Shown: positions 1 through 6,487 of the stretch, one piece after another
Layout of the letters: each line of letters begins with the position of its first letter
How positions within the stretch are numbered: position 1 is the stretch's first letter
Source: Lachnospiraceae bacterium
GTDB lineage: Bacteria; Bacillota; Clostridia; Lachnospirales; Lachnospiraceae
Direction: 5' to 3'
DNA length: 7,915 nt
NCBI GenBank assembly: GCA_017958585.1
Contig: JAGDCK010000100.1
Span: 1 to 7,915, forward strand
Translations under genes and position numbers: made by a program
The notes under the pieces: model-generated
Database searches by the model: none
Told to the model about the DNA's origin: nothing
The model's input: the letters and a program-made list of their open reading frames with translations, nothing else

Positions 1-779
1 AGATTCTCCTCCATAGTCATAACATCGTCAAAGGACTTAATATATGAAAACTCCAGGTCAAAACATGTAAACTCTGTGGCATGCTTGCTGGTAAATGACT
101 TCTCTGCTCTGAATACAGGTCCCACCTCAAAGATCTTTTCAAATCCTGAAGCCATAGCCATCTGCTTGTAAAACTGAGGGCTCTGAGCAAGGTATGCATT
201 GGGCAGGTTGTAGTTGGGGAAGTAATCAAGTCTGAATACATCCGCGCCTGACTCGGAAGCCGCACCGATAAGCTTCGGTGTGTGAATCTCGATAAAGTCT
301 TTGTTTAACAGATAATCTCTCATGCTTCTTACAAGCTCTGTCTGAGCCTTTAACATAAGCTGATTTCTCTCTGTACGAAGGTCGATCCATCTGTACTCGA
401 TTCTCTGGTCGATGGATGACTTCTCAACTGCTGCCTTTTTCTTTGTGGCAGGAATGAACTCTCTTGCAATGGGAAGAGCTGCGGAAATTGATTCGATCTC
501 TATGGCTGAAGGGATGATCTCCACGCCGCCAAGCTTTACGAAATCGCTGAGTACCACTTTACCTGTTACTCTCACTACGGAGTCGGGTGTGATCTGTGAC
601 AAAGTATCTGCCCAATCAGGGTGAAGCTCCTTTTCGATCGTTACCTGCACCTTACCTGTAATATCCTTGAGCACCATGAATGCCATGGCTTTTCCATCAC
701 GGTAATTATCTACAAAGCCGGCAAGATTAACTTCTTGGTCAGCATATTGCTTTACATTTTCGATATAAATTCTTTCCAT
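1..779 (-). CDS. aspS: Aspartate--tRNA(Asp/Asn) ligase, archaeal type, 3' end cut by window
   Basis: Class II aminoacyl-tRNA synthetase that charges tRNA with aspartate in the cytoplasm. The first 259 residues are visible; the rest lies off the left edge. It starts MERIYIENV at an ATG at 777-779. Residues about 1-105 form the OB-fold anticodon-binding domain (AGFVDNYRDGK, then FMVLKDITGKVQVTI and a VVRVTGKV strand). The catalytic core then begins with RIEYRWIDLR, motif 1 around the FIEIHTPKL segment, AYLAQSPQFYKQ (the aspartate pocket of archaeal/eukaryotic AspRS) and motif 2 FEVGPVFRAE...HATEFT. The AQSPQ.YKQ segment separates it from AsnRS, which has a TVSGQL-type segment there. Archaeal-type AspRS in bacteria is often non-discriminating and works with the GatCAB amidotransferase to make Asn-tRNA; that role is inferred. 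It is a monocistronic-looking start with its own promoter and a modest AAAGG-type ribosome site about 9 nt upstream. Confidence 0.9.
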   Translation of the reverse strand, partial: MERIYIENVKQYADQEVNLAGFVDNYRDGKAMAFMVLKDITGKVQVTIEKELHPDWADTLSQITPDSVVRVTGKVVLSDFVKLGGVEIIPSAIEIESISAALPIAREFIPATKKKAAVEKSSIDQRIEYRWIDLRTERNQLMLKAQTELVRSMRDYLLNKDFIEIHTPKLIGAASESGADVFRLDYFPNYNLPNAYLAQSPQFYKQMAMASGFEKIFEVGPVFRAEKSFTSKHATEFTCFDLEFSYIKSFDDVMTMEEN

Positions 780-853
780 GAATATACCTTTACCTTTCCG
801 GATAATGATTCTTGATTGGTTTTAATCAAACTTTCTCATATTTAACCTTATTC

Positions 854-882
854 AGAATATAACCTGAGATTAAAAAAGTCAA
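854..882 (-). promoter_or_regulatory. Sigma-A-type promoter of aspS
   Basis: On the minus strand a -35 box TTGACT (877-882) and a -10 box TATTCT (854-859) are separated by exactly 17 bases. Transcription would start near 847, giving a leader of roughly 70 nt before the aspS ATG. The promoter sits directly downstream of the terminator of the preceding gene, as expected for an independent unit. The leader holds one short AT-rich dyad (TTGATT at 812-817 with AATCAA at 824-829) and is too short for a T-box. Confidence 0.6.
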
Positions 883-889
883 TCTTATC

Positions 890-919
890 CATAAATAAAC
901 CCGCCAAATTTCGGCGGGT
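890..919 (-). terminator. Intrinsic terminator after the SGNH hydrolase gene
   Basis: A perfect 7-bp GC-rich stem, ACCCGCC (899-905) and GGCGGGT (913-919), encloses a 7-nt loop. Read on the minus strand it is followed by TTTATTTAT, an acceptable U-rich tail. It lies about 30 bases past the TAA of the hydrolase gene (951) and just before the aspS promoter, so it separates the two transcription units. The plus-strand side lacks a clear T-tract. Confidence 0.75.
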
Positions 920-950
920 CAATTTAACATTATTCTCCGGCAGCGTCCGA

Positions 951-1589
951 TTATTCTGCCACATATTTTAACAGGTCAGGCAAAATAGCCTTGTAGCCTT
1001 CTTCCTTTATATGCATGCCTTCCTTTGTATATTCGGCCTTGAGTCTTCCCTGCTCATCTTTTAAGTTGGCGTTTACATCGATGTACTTTGCTCCAACCTT
1101 TGCCGCAAGCTTTTCCACCTCGATGTTGGCCGCATTGATCTTTTCGTTTGTTCTGATCAAAAGTCCGGGCTTCATCCAGTCGGCTGCAGCCTCATAATTT
1201 ACAGGATAGTAAGCCATCATATAGATTTTTACATCCGGAGTATCCTCCTTAATCAGATCTATGATCTCCTCGTAGCCTGCCATCACATCCGCGATGGGCA
1301 TATCGGGGTCGCTTAAGTCGTTTGTTCCTATATTTATGAAAACTTTTGAAGGATGCAGATCCAGCGCCATCTCGTGAATGGCTGCCTTCATGTCGGCGAT
1401 CCTGTATCCGCCGATACCTCTGTTATAGATGGTGTAAGGATTTCCCATCTCATCCATGAATTTCTCTATGGGAAACTGCTCCATAAGAGACGATCCCGTA
1501 AAAAGGATCTCTCCAAATTTTACGCTCTTATTTAATTCCCTGTATTTCGCCTTTAAGGCATCTGTTATTCTTCTCAATTCGTCATCCAT
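951..1589 (-). CDS. SGNH/GDSL-family hydrolase (esterase or acyl hydrolase)
   Basis: Predicted cytoplasmic serine esterase/acylhydrolase of 212 residues; the substrate is unknown. SGNH blocks are visible in order: block I ILFTGSSLMEQF, with GSS in place of GDS and Ser34 as likely nucleophile; block II NRGIGGYR; block III GTNDL (Asn90); and block V EGMHIKEEGY, with His193 as catalytic base. The usual Asp of the DxxH motif is Glu190 here. There is no signal peptide or membrane segment. I chose the ATG at 1587-1589 because it has a GAGGGA ribosome site 7 nt upstream. The frame remains open to a TTG at 1638-1640 that would overlap the transporter stop codon and add 17 residues, but that start has a poor ribosome site. 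The gene follows the AEC transporter by 41 nt and is probably cotranscribed with it, ending at the terminator at 890-919. The family also includes carbohydrate deacetylases and thioesterases, so the reaction type is open. Confidence 0.85.
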   Translation of the reverse strand: MDDELRRITDALKAKYRELNKSVKFGEILFTGSSLMEQFPIEKFMDEMGNPYTIYNRGIGGYRIADMKAAIHEMALDLHPSKVFINIGTNDLSDPDMPIADVMAGYEEIIDLIKEDTPDVKIYMMAYYPVNYEAAADWMKPGLLIRTNEKINAANIEVEKLAAKVGAKYIDVNANLKDEQGRLKAEYTKEGMHIKEEGYKAILPDLLKYVAE

Positions 1590-1596
1590 TTTATTG

Positions 1597-1602
1597 TCCC
1601 TC
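1597..1602 (-). promoter_or_regulatory. Ribosome binding site deciding the SGNH start
   Basis: GAGGGA on the minus strand lies 7 nt before the ATG at 1587-1589, preceded by AAAGGC. No comparable site lies before the upstream in-frame TTG at 1638-1640, so the shorter 212-residue protein is preferred. Confidence 0.5.
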
Positions 1603-1630
1603 GCCTTTCTACTAAAATCATGAAAAAACG

Positions 1631-2545
1631 TCACTGCCAAAGCATCTGCATCACCGCTATGATCACCGGAATAGTAACCACTGAAAAAATAGTGGACATT
1701 ACCACTGTCTCCACCGCATAAGCGTAATCTTTGCCGTGAAGCTGGGCATACACTGCCACGTTACTTCCCACAGGACACGCGGAGGCGATGAGAATGCTGA
1801 GTTTTAAATCCATATATGCATTGGGTACCAGACTGATGATCAAGGCACTGATCACAGGGATCAGAATAAGCCTTAAGGCCGACACTCCATAGAGAGACAT
1901 CCTTTTGATCATCTTCTTTGGATCCACCTTTGCCAGATACACACCGGACACCATCATGGAGATGGGGGTGTTAAGTCCCGCTGCCCCGCTTATCACATCT
2001 TTGCAGATCCCGGGTATGGGGATGTTCAGACTAAAGATCACAAGTCCCAGGATAAAAGCTATCATAAAAGGTGATAAGAGGATGTTCTTCACATTGACCT
2101 TTACCTTTTCACCCTTAAGCTGTGCCACGCCGTAGGTCCACTGACCGATGTTTAAGCACGCGATAAACGGCGCCACGTAAAAGACAGCCTCCCCTGACAA
2201 TATGGCCATGATCAGAGGTATCCCGAAAAATCCCGGGTTTGAAAAACTCGATGCAAAATGCGCGATGGGGTCCTTTTTGAATACAAATCTTGACACCAAT
2301 ACCGACAAAGTCAAAAGCACTACAGCCATGGCAAAGCTTATCAAAAACATCTTAAACTTCTCGGCTGTTCTCTCGGTTATAAATCCGTTTATGATAACGC
2401 ATGGAAGCACCAGACGTATCAGGATGTTCGCCAGGGTCTTACTGCCTTCCTCCGAAATGTATTTTTTCTTGAAGAGAAGCGTTCCTATCCCCATGAATAT
2501 GAACATCACCGCAAGACGCTTTATCAGTAACAGTGTGATCTCCAT
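1631..2545 (-). CDS. AEC (auxin efflux carrier) family transporter
   Basis: Integral membrane carrier of 304 residues, the usual length for bacterial AEC proteins, which include malate and other organic-acid permeases. About ten hydrophobic segments are visible, including residues 3-24, 39-55, 66-88, 104-116, 121-138, 155-173, 190-205, 220-239, 248-266 and 279-300. Family signatures occur in both halves: SNPGFFGIPL at 102-111 in the first inverted repeat, LNTPISMMVSGVYLA at 191-205, and ACPVGSNVAVYA at 256-267. The ATG start is backed by a strong AAAAGGAG site (2553-2560) 7 nt upstream. It is divergent from a LysR-type regulator and is followed closely by an SGNH hydrolase. This layout suggests induction by a metabolite sensed by the regulator. 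An organic-acid substrate is inferred from the family; direction of transport is unknown. No truncation is seen. Confidence 0.9.
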   Translation of the reverse strand: MEITLLLIKRLAVMFIFMGIGTLLFKKKYISEEGSKTLANILIRLVLPCVIINGFITERTAEKFKMFLISFAMAVVLLTLSVLVSRFVFKKDPIAHFASSFSNPGFFGIPLIMAILSGEAVFYVAPFIACLNIGQWTYGVAQLKGEKVKVNVKNILLSPFMIAFILGLVIFSLNIPIPGICKDVISGAAGLNTPISMMVSGVYLAKVDPKKMIKRMSLYGVSALRLILIPVISALIISLVPNAYMDLKLSILIASACPVGSNVAVYAQLHGKDYAYAVETVVMSTIFSVVTIPVIIAVMQMLWQ

Positions 2546-2707
2546 TCAAAAACTCCTTTTAAAAAAAATCATAAAAATATAAAATACAATCTGTGGATTA
2601 CTTAATCATATTAACACTAAGAATATTGAAATAGAAATATCTCTTTGTTAATATATATATAGGTTTTAGATTATACTTACTTAAATATCAAGAGGTTTGA
2701 GATTATC
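2546..2707. promoter_or_regulatory. Divergent AEC/lysR control region with candidate LysR operator dyads
   Basis: This 162-base, very AT-rich gap lies between divergent starts, the standard place for a LysR-type regulator to bind. It contains GATTA-CT-TAATC (2596-2607), a perfect 5-bp-arm dyad. It also contains ATATT-N8-AATAT (2624-2641). The 8-mer TTACTTAA occurs twice, at 2598-2605 and 2677-2684, the first copy lying inside the first dyad. Candidate -10 boxes overlap near the regulator: TATACT on the plus strand (2672-2677) and TATAAT on the minus strand (2670-2675). Neither has a convincing -35 box, which fits activator-dependent promoters but is weak evidence. A short (AT)5 run lies at 2651-2660. 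Promoter assignments are tentative; the regulatory role is inferred from the layout. Confidence 0.45.
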
Positions 2708-3592
2708 ATGGAAAGCACTCAGTTAAAATACTTTTTGAAAGTAGTTGAACACATGAACATCACCAAGGCTGCTGAAGAACTCTGCATTTCACAGCCATCC
2801 CTGTCACAGACTCTCAAGCGCCTTGAAAGCGAGATAGGCTTCCCCCTGTTTGACAGAACCGGAAAAAACATATGCTTAAATGACAGTGGCGTCGTTTTCT
2901 ATAACGCCGTGAAAGACATAAACCACATCTATTCATCGGCCCTGGATGAAATCAGAGAGATCAACCACAACCTGGGATCCACATTAAGCCTGTTTGTGGG
3001 CTGCGCCTCCATGTATCTGCCCTCCCTCCTTACGTATCTGAAGGAAAACACATCGGACATCACCTTCACGGTGCATCAATGGGAAAAGGGCGTGTCAACA
3101 GACGCCGACACGGATCTGAGGATAATAGCCTCCTCCACTCCCCTTGACGATATAAATGCTGTCCTCTTATTAAAAGAAAAAATCCTTCTGGCCGTGCCCG
3201 AGGGACATTCACTTACGACAAAACCCTCCATTAAACTGGAAGACTTAAAATATTACGATTTCATAGGACTTGAATCAGGATGGGCTCTCGAGCAGATGGT
3301 TTCTGATGCTCTTAGTCGGAAAAACTTCAAGCCAAACGTATCGATCCGCGTTGACAACCCCACGATACTTAGGCGCCTTCTGTCTGAAAACCTGGGCATT
3401 GCCTTTATTCCAAAGCTTACCTGGGGAGCAATGAAAAACAGTAACCTGTGCCTTAGGACCGTGGATGACTTTACCACGGAGAGGTATATATACCTTTATT
3501 GGAACGACGGCTACAGGAAACACACTGTAAAAAAATGCATTCCCCTGATACTTAGTTTCTTTGAAAATACATTTTCTGATTCAGAGGATTGA
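2708..3592 (+). CDS. LysR-family transcriptional regulator
   Basis: DNA-binding regulator of 294 residues, full length for the family. The N-terminal winged helix-turn-helix covers residues about 1-60: LKYFLKVVEHMNITKAAEEL followed by the recognition helix ISQPSLSQTLKRLE, then the typical GFPLFDRTGK wing. A linker helix follows, and the periplasmic-binding-like effector domain spans about residues 90-290 (for example ILLAVPEGHSL and NLGIAFIPKLTW). The ligand cannot be read from the sequence. The start ATG has AGAGG (2691-2695) 12 nt upstream, a longer spacing than ideal. It is the only plus-strand gene and is divergent from the AEC transporter, so it most likely controls the transporter-hydrolase unit and itself. 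It converges on the pseudouridine synthase gene with 9 bases between stop codons; its terminator appears to lie inside that gene. Confidence 0.92.
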   Translation: MESTQLKYFLKVVEHMNITKAAEELCISQPSLSQTLKRLESEIGFPLFDRTGKNICLNDSGVVFYNAVKDINHIYSSALDEIREINHNLGSTLSLFVGCASMYLPSLLTYLKENTSDITFTVHQWEKGVSTDADTDLRIIASSTPLDDINAVLLLKEKILLAVPEGHSLTTKPSIKLEDLKYYDFIGLESGWALEQMVSDALSRKNFKPNVSIRVDNPTILRRLLSENLGIAFIPKLTWGAMKNSNLCLRTVDDFTTERYIYLYWNDGYRKHTVKKCIPLILSFFENTFSDSED

Positions 3593-3601
3593 TGCCGATG
3601 A

Positions 3602-4285
3602 TTACAGACTATAATCCGAAAGGTCGCTAAAAAGCCTGAAGCTCATGGGCTTTTTTGTGGCAGGGTGAATGAAGTCTATGCTGTTTGCGGTAAGAGCAAC
3701 ACTTCTTATGCCAAGGGCCTCGGACGCACTGTTACTCATCTCCGACCCGTATTTTCTATCCCCCAGTATCGGCATTCCTGCCCCGGAAAGCTGGCATCTG
3801 ATCTGATGAAATCTGCCGGTTTCTATAGAGACATCCAACAGATAAATATGATTTTTTTCATCCAAAGTCTTTGCCCGCCTAAAGTCTAACAGGGCTTTTT
3901 TTGCCCCATCATGGTTCTTTTGTACTATTTTTGCAAGATTATTTTCATTTTTTATAAGATAATCCTCTAAATGCCCTGATTCCGGCACATCCTCTCCACA
4001 GACTGCAGCCAGATAGTTTTTGTTTAAGATCCCTTTTGTCAGCTGCTTTGAGAGATCTGCCGTGGAGGCTTTGTCCTTTCCGAATACCAAAAGTCCGTCC
4101 ACCGGCTGATCAAGCCTGTGAACCACGCCCACATAGGGTGGCTTTCCGGGACAAGCCTTAGCCAGGTGGTTTTTTAACATACTGACCAGATCCTGCTGCC
4201 CCACTTTTGCAGTCTGTGTTGCAAGGCCCTTTGGCTTATATACCACTATTATGTTTTTATCCTCATATCTGATGTCTAAATCCAT
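3602..4285 (-). CDS. RluA-family pseudouridine synthase without S4 domain
   Basis: Converts specific uridines in rRNA or tRNA to pseudouridine; the target site is unknown. The protein has 227 residues and consists of little more than the catalytic domain: YEDKNIIVVYKPKGLATQ at the start, the active-site motif HRLDQPVDGLLVFGK with catalytic Asp59, and the conserved ETGRFHQIR...LGDRKYG segment. There is no N-terminal S4 RNA-binding domain, unlike RluC and RluD. The position after HRLD reads QPVDG instead of the usual xxTSG, which marks a subfamily. I chose the ATG at 4283-4285 because MDLDIRYEDKN matches normal family beginnings. An in-frame ATG at 4304-4306 would add seven residues, and neither start has a strong ribosome site. 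It lies 62 bases after the methyltransferase stop, with no convincing terminator between, so it may be the last gene of that operon. Confidence 0.9.
   Translation of the reverse strand: MDLDIRYEDKNIIVVYKPKGLATQTAKVGQQDLVSMLKNHLAKACPGKPPYVGVVHRLDQPVDGLLVFGKDKASTADLSKQLTKGILNKNYLAAVCGEDVPESGHLEDYLIKNENNLAKIVQKNHDGAKKALLDFRRAKTLDEKNHIYLLDVSIETGRFHQIRCQLSGAGMPILGDRKYGSEMSNSASEALGIRSVALTANSIDFIHPATKKPMSFRLFSDLSDYSL
3629..3656 (+). terminator. Probable lysR terminator embedded in the convergent pseudouridine synthase gene
   Basis: AAAAAGCC (3629-3636) pairs with GGCTTTTT (3648-3655) across an 11-nt loop, and the run of six T at 3651-3656 gives a U-tail on the plus strand. It lies 37 bases past the lysR stop codon and inside the last codons of the opposing gene (encoding part of KKPMSFRLF). 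The stem has only three GC pairs, so strength is uncertain. The symmetric A/T arms could make it work on the minus strand too. Confidence 0.5.
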
Positions 4286-4347
4286 AAATATTCCATTCCG
4301 ACACATCTGTCATATGATCCGCCCTTGCTCACGAGATAAAACACTTA

Positions 4348-5754
4348 TCAAAAATAAGCTTTCCTGAGACCTTTGGGATAATGATTTTTCATGATCCCGC
4401 CTGCAAGCTTCCCCCAGCCCGTTGAGAATCCGTCCACGCCGATGAGGTACCACCCCTTCTCACCATCGTGATTAAAGGTAAGCCCATTTTGAAAACTTCC
4501 TGCGCTTCCATCATCCGATTTAAGATCACAGAAATACTTTGCTTCGAACGGTGACAGGGAAAGAGCCAGCGCATGGGAGGGCTCGAACCTGTTCTTCTTT
4601 TCGCTTCCAAGCTGCAGGCCGCATCTTAATACCTTGAGGCCTTTTATATCAGGAGCATTCTCCGGCGCAAGATATATATTTTCTCCGAATTTTACGAATA
4701 CTCCTTCGAGCTTCACATTCAAGAATTCCTTTTCAAATTCTCTGTATGAAGCAATGTCTTTTTCTCTGACCCCTGTCAAAAATCCGTTTGCCGCGCAGGG
4801 AATATAACCATCAGGCGTCTCCCCTTCCTTTTGAAGGACTGCCGCAAAATGGCCTTCGCCCTTTATTTTGTGTGGCCATAGCCTGAGAGTACCCTCAATT
4901 CCGGGGGCTGCGCCTTCCACATATTCCGGCACTCCGCCACATTCCCCTTCTATTCCAAGAGCCTTTCCGTCTATGGGAACGATCCTAAATTCCGGGTGCC
5001 TGTTTAAAAACCTTGAGATACTTCCCTCATTTTCTGCGGGGGCGAATGTACAGGTTGAATACACGATCCTGCCTCCTGGGAGAAGCATCTTTGCGGCTTC
5101 ATCCAGGATCATATCCTGGCGTGAGGCACAAAGTTCCACGTTTTCTAAGCTCCACTCGGTGACAGCCTCCTCGTTCTTACGAAACATTCCTTCACCGGAG
5201 CAGGGCGCATCCACCAATATCTTATGAAAATATGACGGGAAAACTTTGCTTAATTTATCCGGGGACTCGTTTGTGACATAGGCATTTCGAATACCCATTC
5301 TCTCCATATTCTCCGACAGGATCTTTGCCCTTTGAGGATTTATCTCGTTTGATATGAGAAGCCCCTTTCCTTTAAGTAAAGCTGCGATCTGGGTACTCTT
5401 TCCGCCCGGTGCCGCGCACAGGTCAAGCACAAACTCTTCCGGCCTTACATCCAAGAGTCCCACCGGTGCCATGGCGCTGGGCTCCTGGATATAATACAGT
5501 CCCGCCTCGTGGTATGGGTGCTTTCCCGGTGTGACATCAGTGTCATAATAATATCCATTCTGTGCCCAGGAAACTTCATCACCACAAAAGGCAGAAGTCC
5601 TTAGAACCTCTGCCGCAGTTTTGCCGTCTTTATTTTTTTTCAGGGAATTAAGTCTAAGAGCCTGATACTTTCCGCCTTGAAAAGTCTCGCTGAAAGCCTC
5701 ATATTCATCCCCCAGCATTCCCTTCATTCTGTTTTCAAATTCTACAGGAAGCAT
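4348..5754 (-). CDS. rsmF: RsmF-like 16S rRNA (cytosine-C5) methyltransferase, RsmB/NOP family
   Basis: SAM-dependent enzyme that methylates carbon 5 of a cytosine in RNA, most likely 16S rRNA. It has 468 residues, close to E. coli RsmF. A small N-terminal domain (about 1-75, including YQALRLNSLKK) precedes the Rossmann core: YYIQEPSAMAP (87-97), SAM motif I DLCAAPGGKSTQ (111-122), motif IV DAPCSGEGMF (182-191, Cys185) and motif VI VYSTCTF (231-237) with catalytic Cys235. The C-terminal part (about 270-468), ending in GWYLIGVDGFSTGWGK, fits the RsmF-type C-terminal and PUA-like RNA-binding domains. Start is firm: AAGGAG (5760-5765) is 5 nt before the ATG. Only 9 bases separate it from the response regulator stop, and its ribosome site overlaps that stop, so translation is probably coupled. 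The exact target cytosine is not readable here, and the symbol rests on domain layout. Confidence 0.9.
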   Translation of the reverse strand: MLPVEFENRMKGMLGDEYEAFSETFQGGKYQALRLNSLKKNKDGKTAAEVLRTSAFCGDEVSWAQNGYYYDTDVTPGKHPYHEAGLYYIQEPSAMAPVGLLDVRPEEFVLDLCAAPGGKSTQIAALLKGKGLLISNEINPQRAKILSENMERMGIRNAYVTNESPDKLSKVFPSYFHKILVDAPCSGEGMFRKNEEAVTEWSLENVELCASRQDMILDEAAKMLLPGGRIVYSTCTFAPAENEGSISRFLNRHPEFRIVPIDGKALGIEGECGGVPEYVEGAAPGIEGTLRLWPHKIKGEGHFAAVLQKEGETPDGYIPCAANGFLTGVREKDIASYREFEKEFLNVKLEGVFVKFGENIYLAPENAPDIKGLKVLRCGLQLGSEKKNRFEPSHALALSLSPFEAKYFCDLKSDDGSAGSFQNGLTFNHDGEKGWYLIGVDGFSTGWGKLAGGIMKNHYPKGLRKAYF

Positions 5755-5759
5755 AATAA

Positions 5760-5765
5760 CTCCTT
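5760..5765 (-). promoter_or_regulatory. Ribosome binding site of the methyltransferase, overlapping the response-regulator stop
   Basis: AAGGAG on the minus strand ends 5 nt before the ATG at 5752-5754. Its first two bases are the last two of the TAA stop (5764-5766) of the response regulator gene, an arrangement typical of translational coupling between adjacent operon genes. Confidence 0.75.
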
Positions 5766-6456
5766 AAATCTTGAATCTGTATCCCACACCCCAAATGGTT
5801 TCGATATATTCGGGCTTTGCGGTATTTTCCTCGATCTTTTCACGGATCTTTTTGATATGCACGGTTACGGTTGCAATATCTCCGATGGAATCCATGTCCC
5901 AGATCTCTCTGAAGAGCTCTTCCTTTGTATATACGTGGTTAGGGTGCTCTGCCAAAAATGTGAGGAGGTCAAACTCCTTTGTGGTAAAGATCCTCTCCTC
6001 GCCATCCACGTAAACACGTCTTGCGGTCTTGTCGATGCGGATCCCTCTGATCTCCACGATATCATTTTCAGGCTTTTGACTTGCTCCCACCAGTCTCTCG
6101 TATCTTGCAAGATGTGCCTTTACTCTGGCCACCAGCTCGCTTGGGCTGAAGGGCTTTGTCATATAATCGTCTGCCCCAAGGCCAAGGCCCCTGATCTTGT
6201 CTATGTCATCTTTTCTGGCAGATACCATCAAAATTGGGATATCTTTTTTCTCACGGATGTTTTTGCACACTTCAAATCCATCCATTCCGGGAAGCATCAG
6301 ATCCAGCACCACCAGGTCGTACTCATCCGCCAGTGCTTTCTTTAATCCCTCGTCTCCCTCGTTTGAGATATCTACTTCAAAACCGCTCAGTTCCAAATAA
6401 TCTTTTTCAAGATCGGCGATTGCGCCTTCATCTTCAATGATAAGAATCTTGCTCAT
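5764..6456 (-). CDS. OmpR/PhoB-family response regulator
   Basis: Two-component DNA-binding response regulator of 230 residues. The receiver domain (1-120) has the acidic pocket Glu8/Asp9, phospho-acceptor Asp52 in VVLDLMLPGMDG, Ser79 as the switch Ser/Thr, Tyr98, and Lys101 in the TKPF motif. The C-terminal winged-helix domain (about 130-230) has TTKEFDLLTFLAEHP, the recognition-helix region TVTVHIKKIREKIE and the closing IETIWGVGYRFKI. The ATG at 6454-6456 has an excellent GAAGGAG site (6462-6468) 5 nt upstream. It lies 31 bases after the histidine kinase gene, its obvious partner; the kinase-first order is less common than regulator-first. Target genes are unknown, although such regulators often act on their own operon. 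No residue needed for phosphorylation is missing. Confidence 0.95.
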   Translation of the reverse strand: MSKILIIEDEGAIADLEKDYLELSGFEVDISNEGDEGLKKALADEYDLVVLDLMLPGMDGFEVCKNIREKKDIPILMVSARKDDIDKIRGLGLGADDYMTKPFSPSELVARVKAHLARYERLVGASQKPENDIVEIRGIRIDKTARRVYVDGEERIFTTKEFDLLTFLAEHPNHVYTKEELFREIWDMDSIGDIATVTVHIKKIREKIEENTAKPEYIETIWGVGYRFKI

Positions 6457-6487
6457 ATTAACTCCTTCCTTATCCTATATTAATACA

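Noticed and set aside
412..815. Two plus-strand open frames
   Set aside because: They run antisense to the aspS coding region, which shows clear class II synthetase motifs; they are shadows of it.
780..950. Possible T-box or other riboswitch before the aminoacyl-tRNA synthetase gene
   Set aside because: The leader from the predicted start site is only about 70 nt, has one weak AT-rich hairpin, and has no terminator in front of aspS; no T-box-like consensus was seen.
1590..1640. Longer SGNH protein starting at TTG 1638-1640, overlapping the transporter gene
   Set aside because: Rare start codon with a poor ribosome site, and the added 17 residues show no conserved feature; the ATG at 1587-1589 has a good GAGGGA site.
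2651..2660. (AT)5 dinucleotide run as a functional repeat
   Set aside because: Short and expected by chance in such AT-rich intergenic DNA.
3563..3576. GAAAAT-AC-ATTTTC dyad near the end of lysR, possible terminator of the pseudouridine synthase
   Set aside because: The stem is almost purely A/T with no GC core and no following T-run on the minus strand; it is too weak to call.
4344..4358. CTTAT-N5-ATAAG hairpin at the methyltransferase stop, possible terminator
   Set aside because: Only five weak pairs and a broken T-run; more likely no termination here, consistent with read-through into the pseudouridine synthase gene.
5677..6345. Long plus-strand open frame of 222 codons
   Set aside because: It is antisense to the response regulator and to the start of the methyltransferase, both with intact family motifs; its translation shows no domain features.
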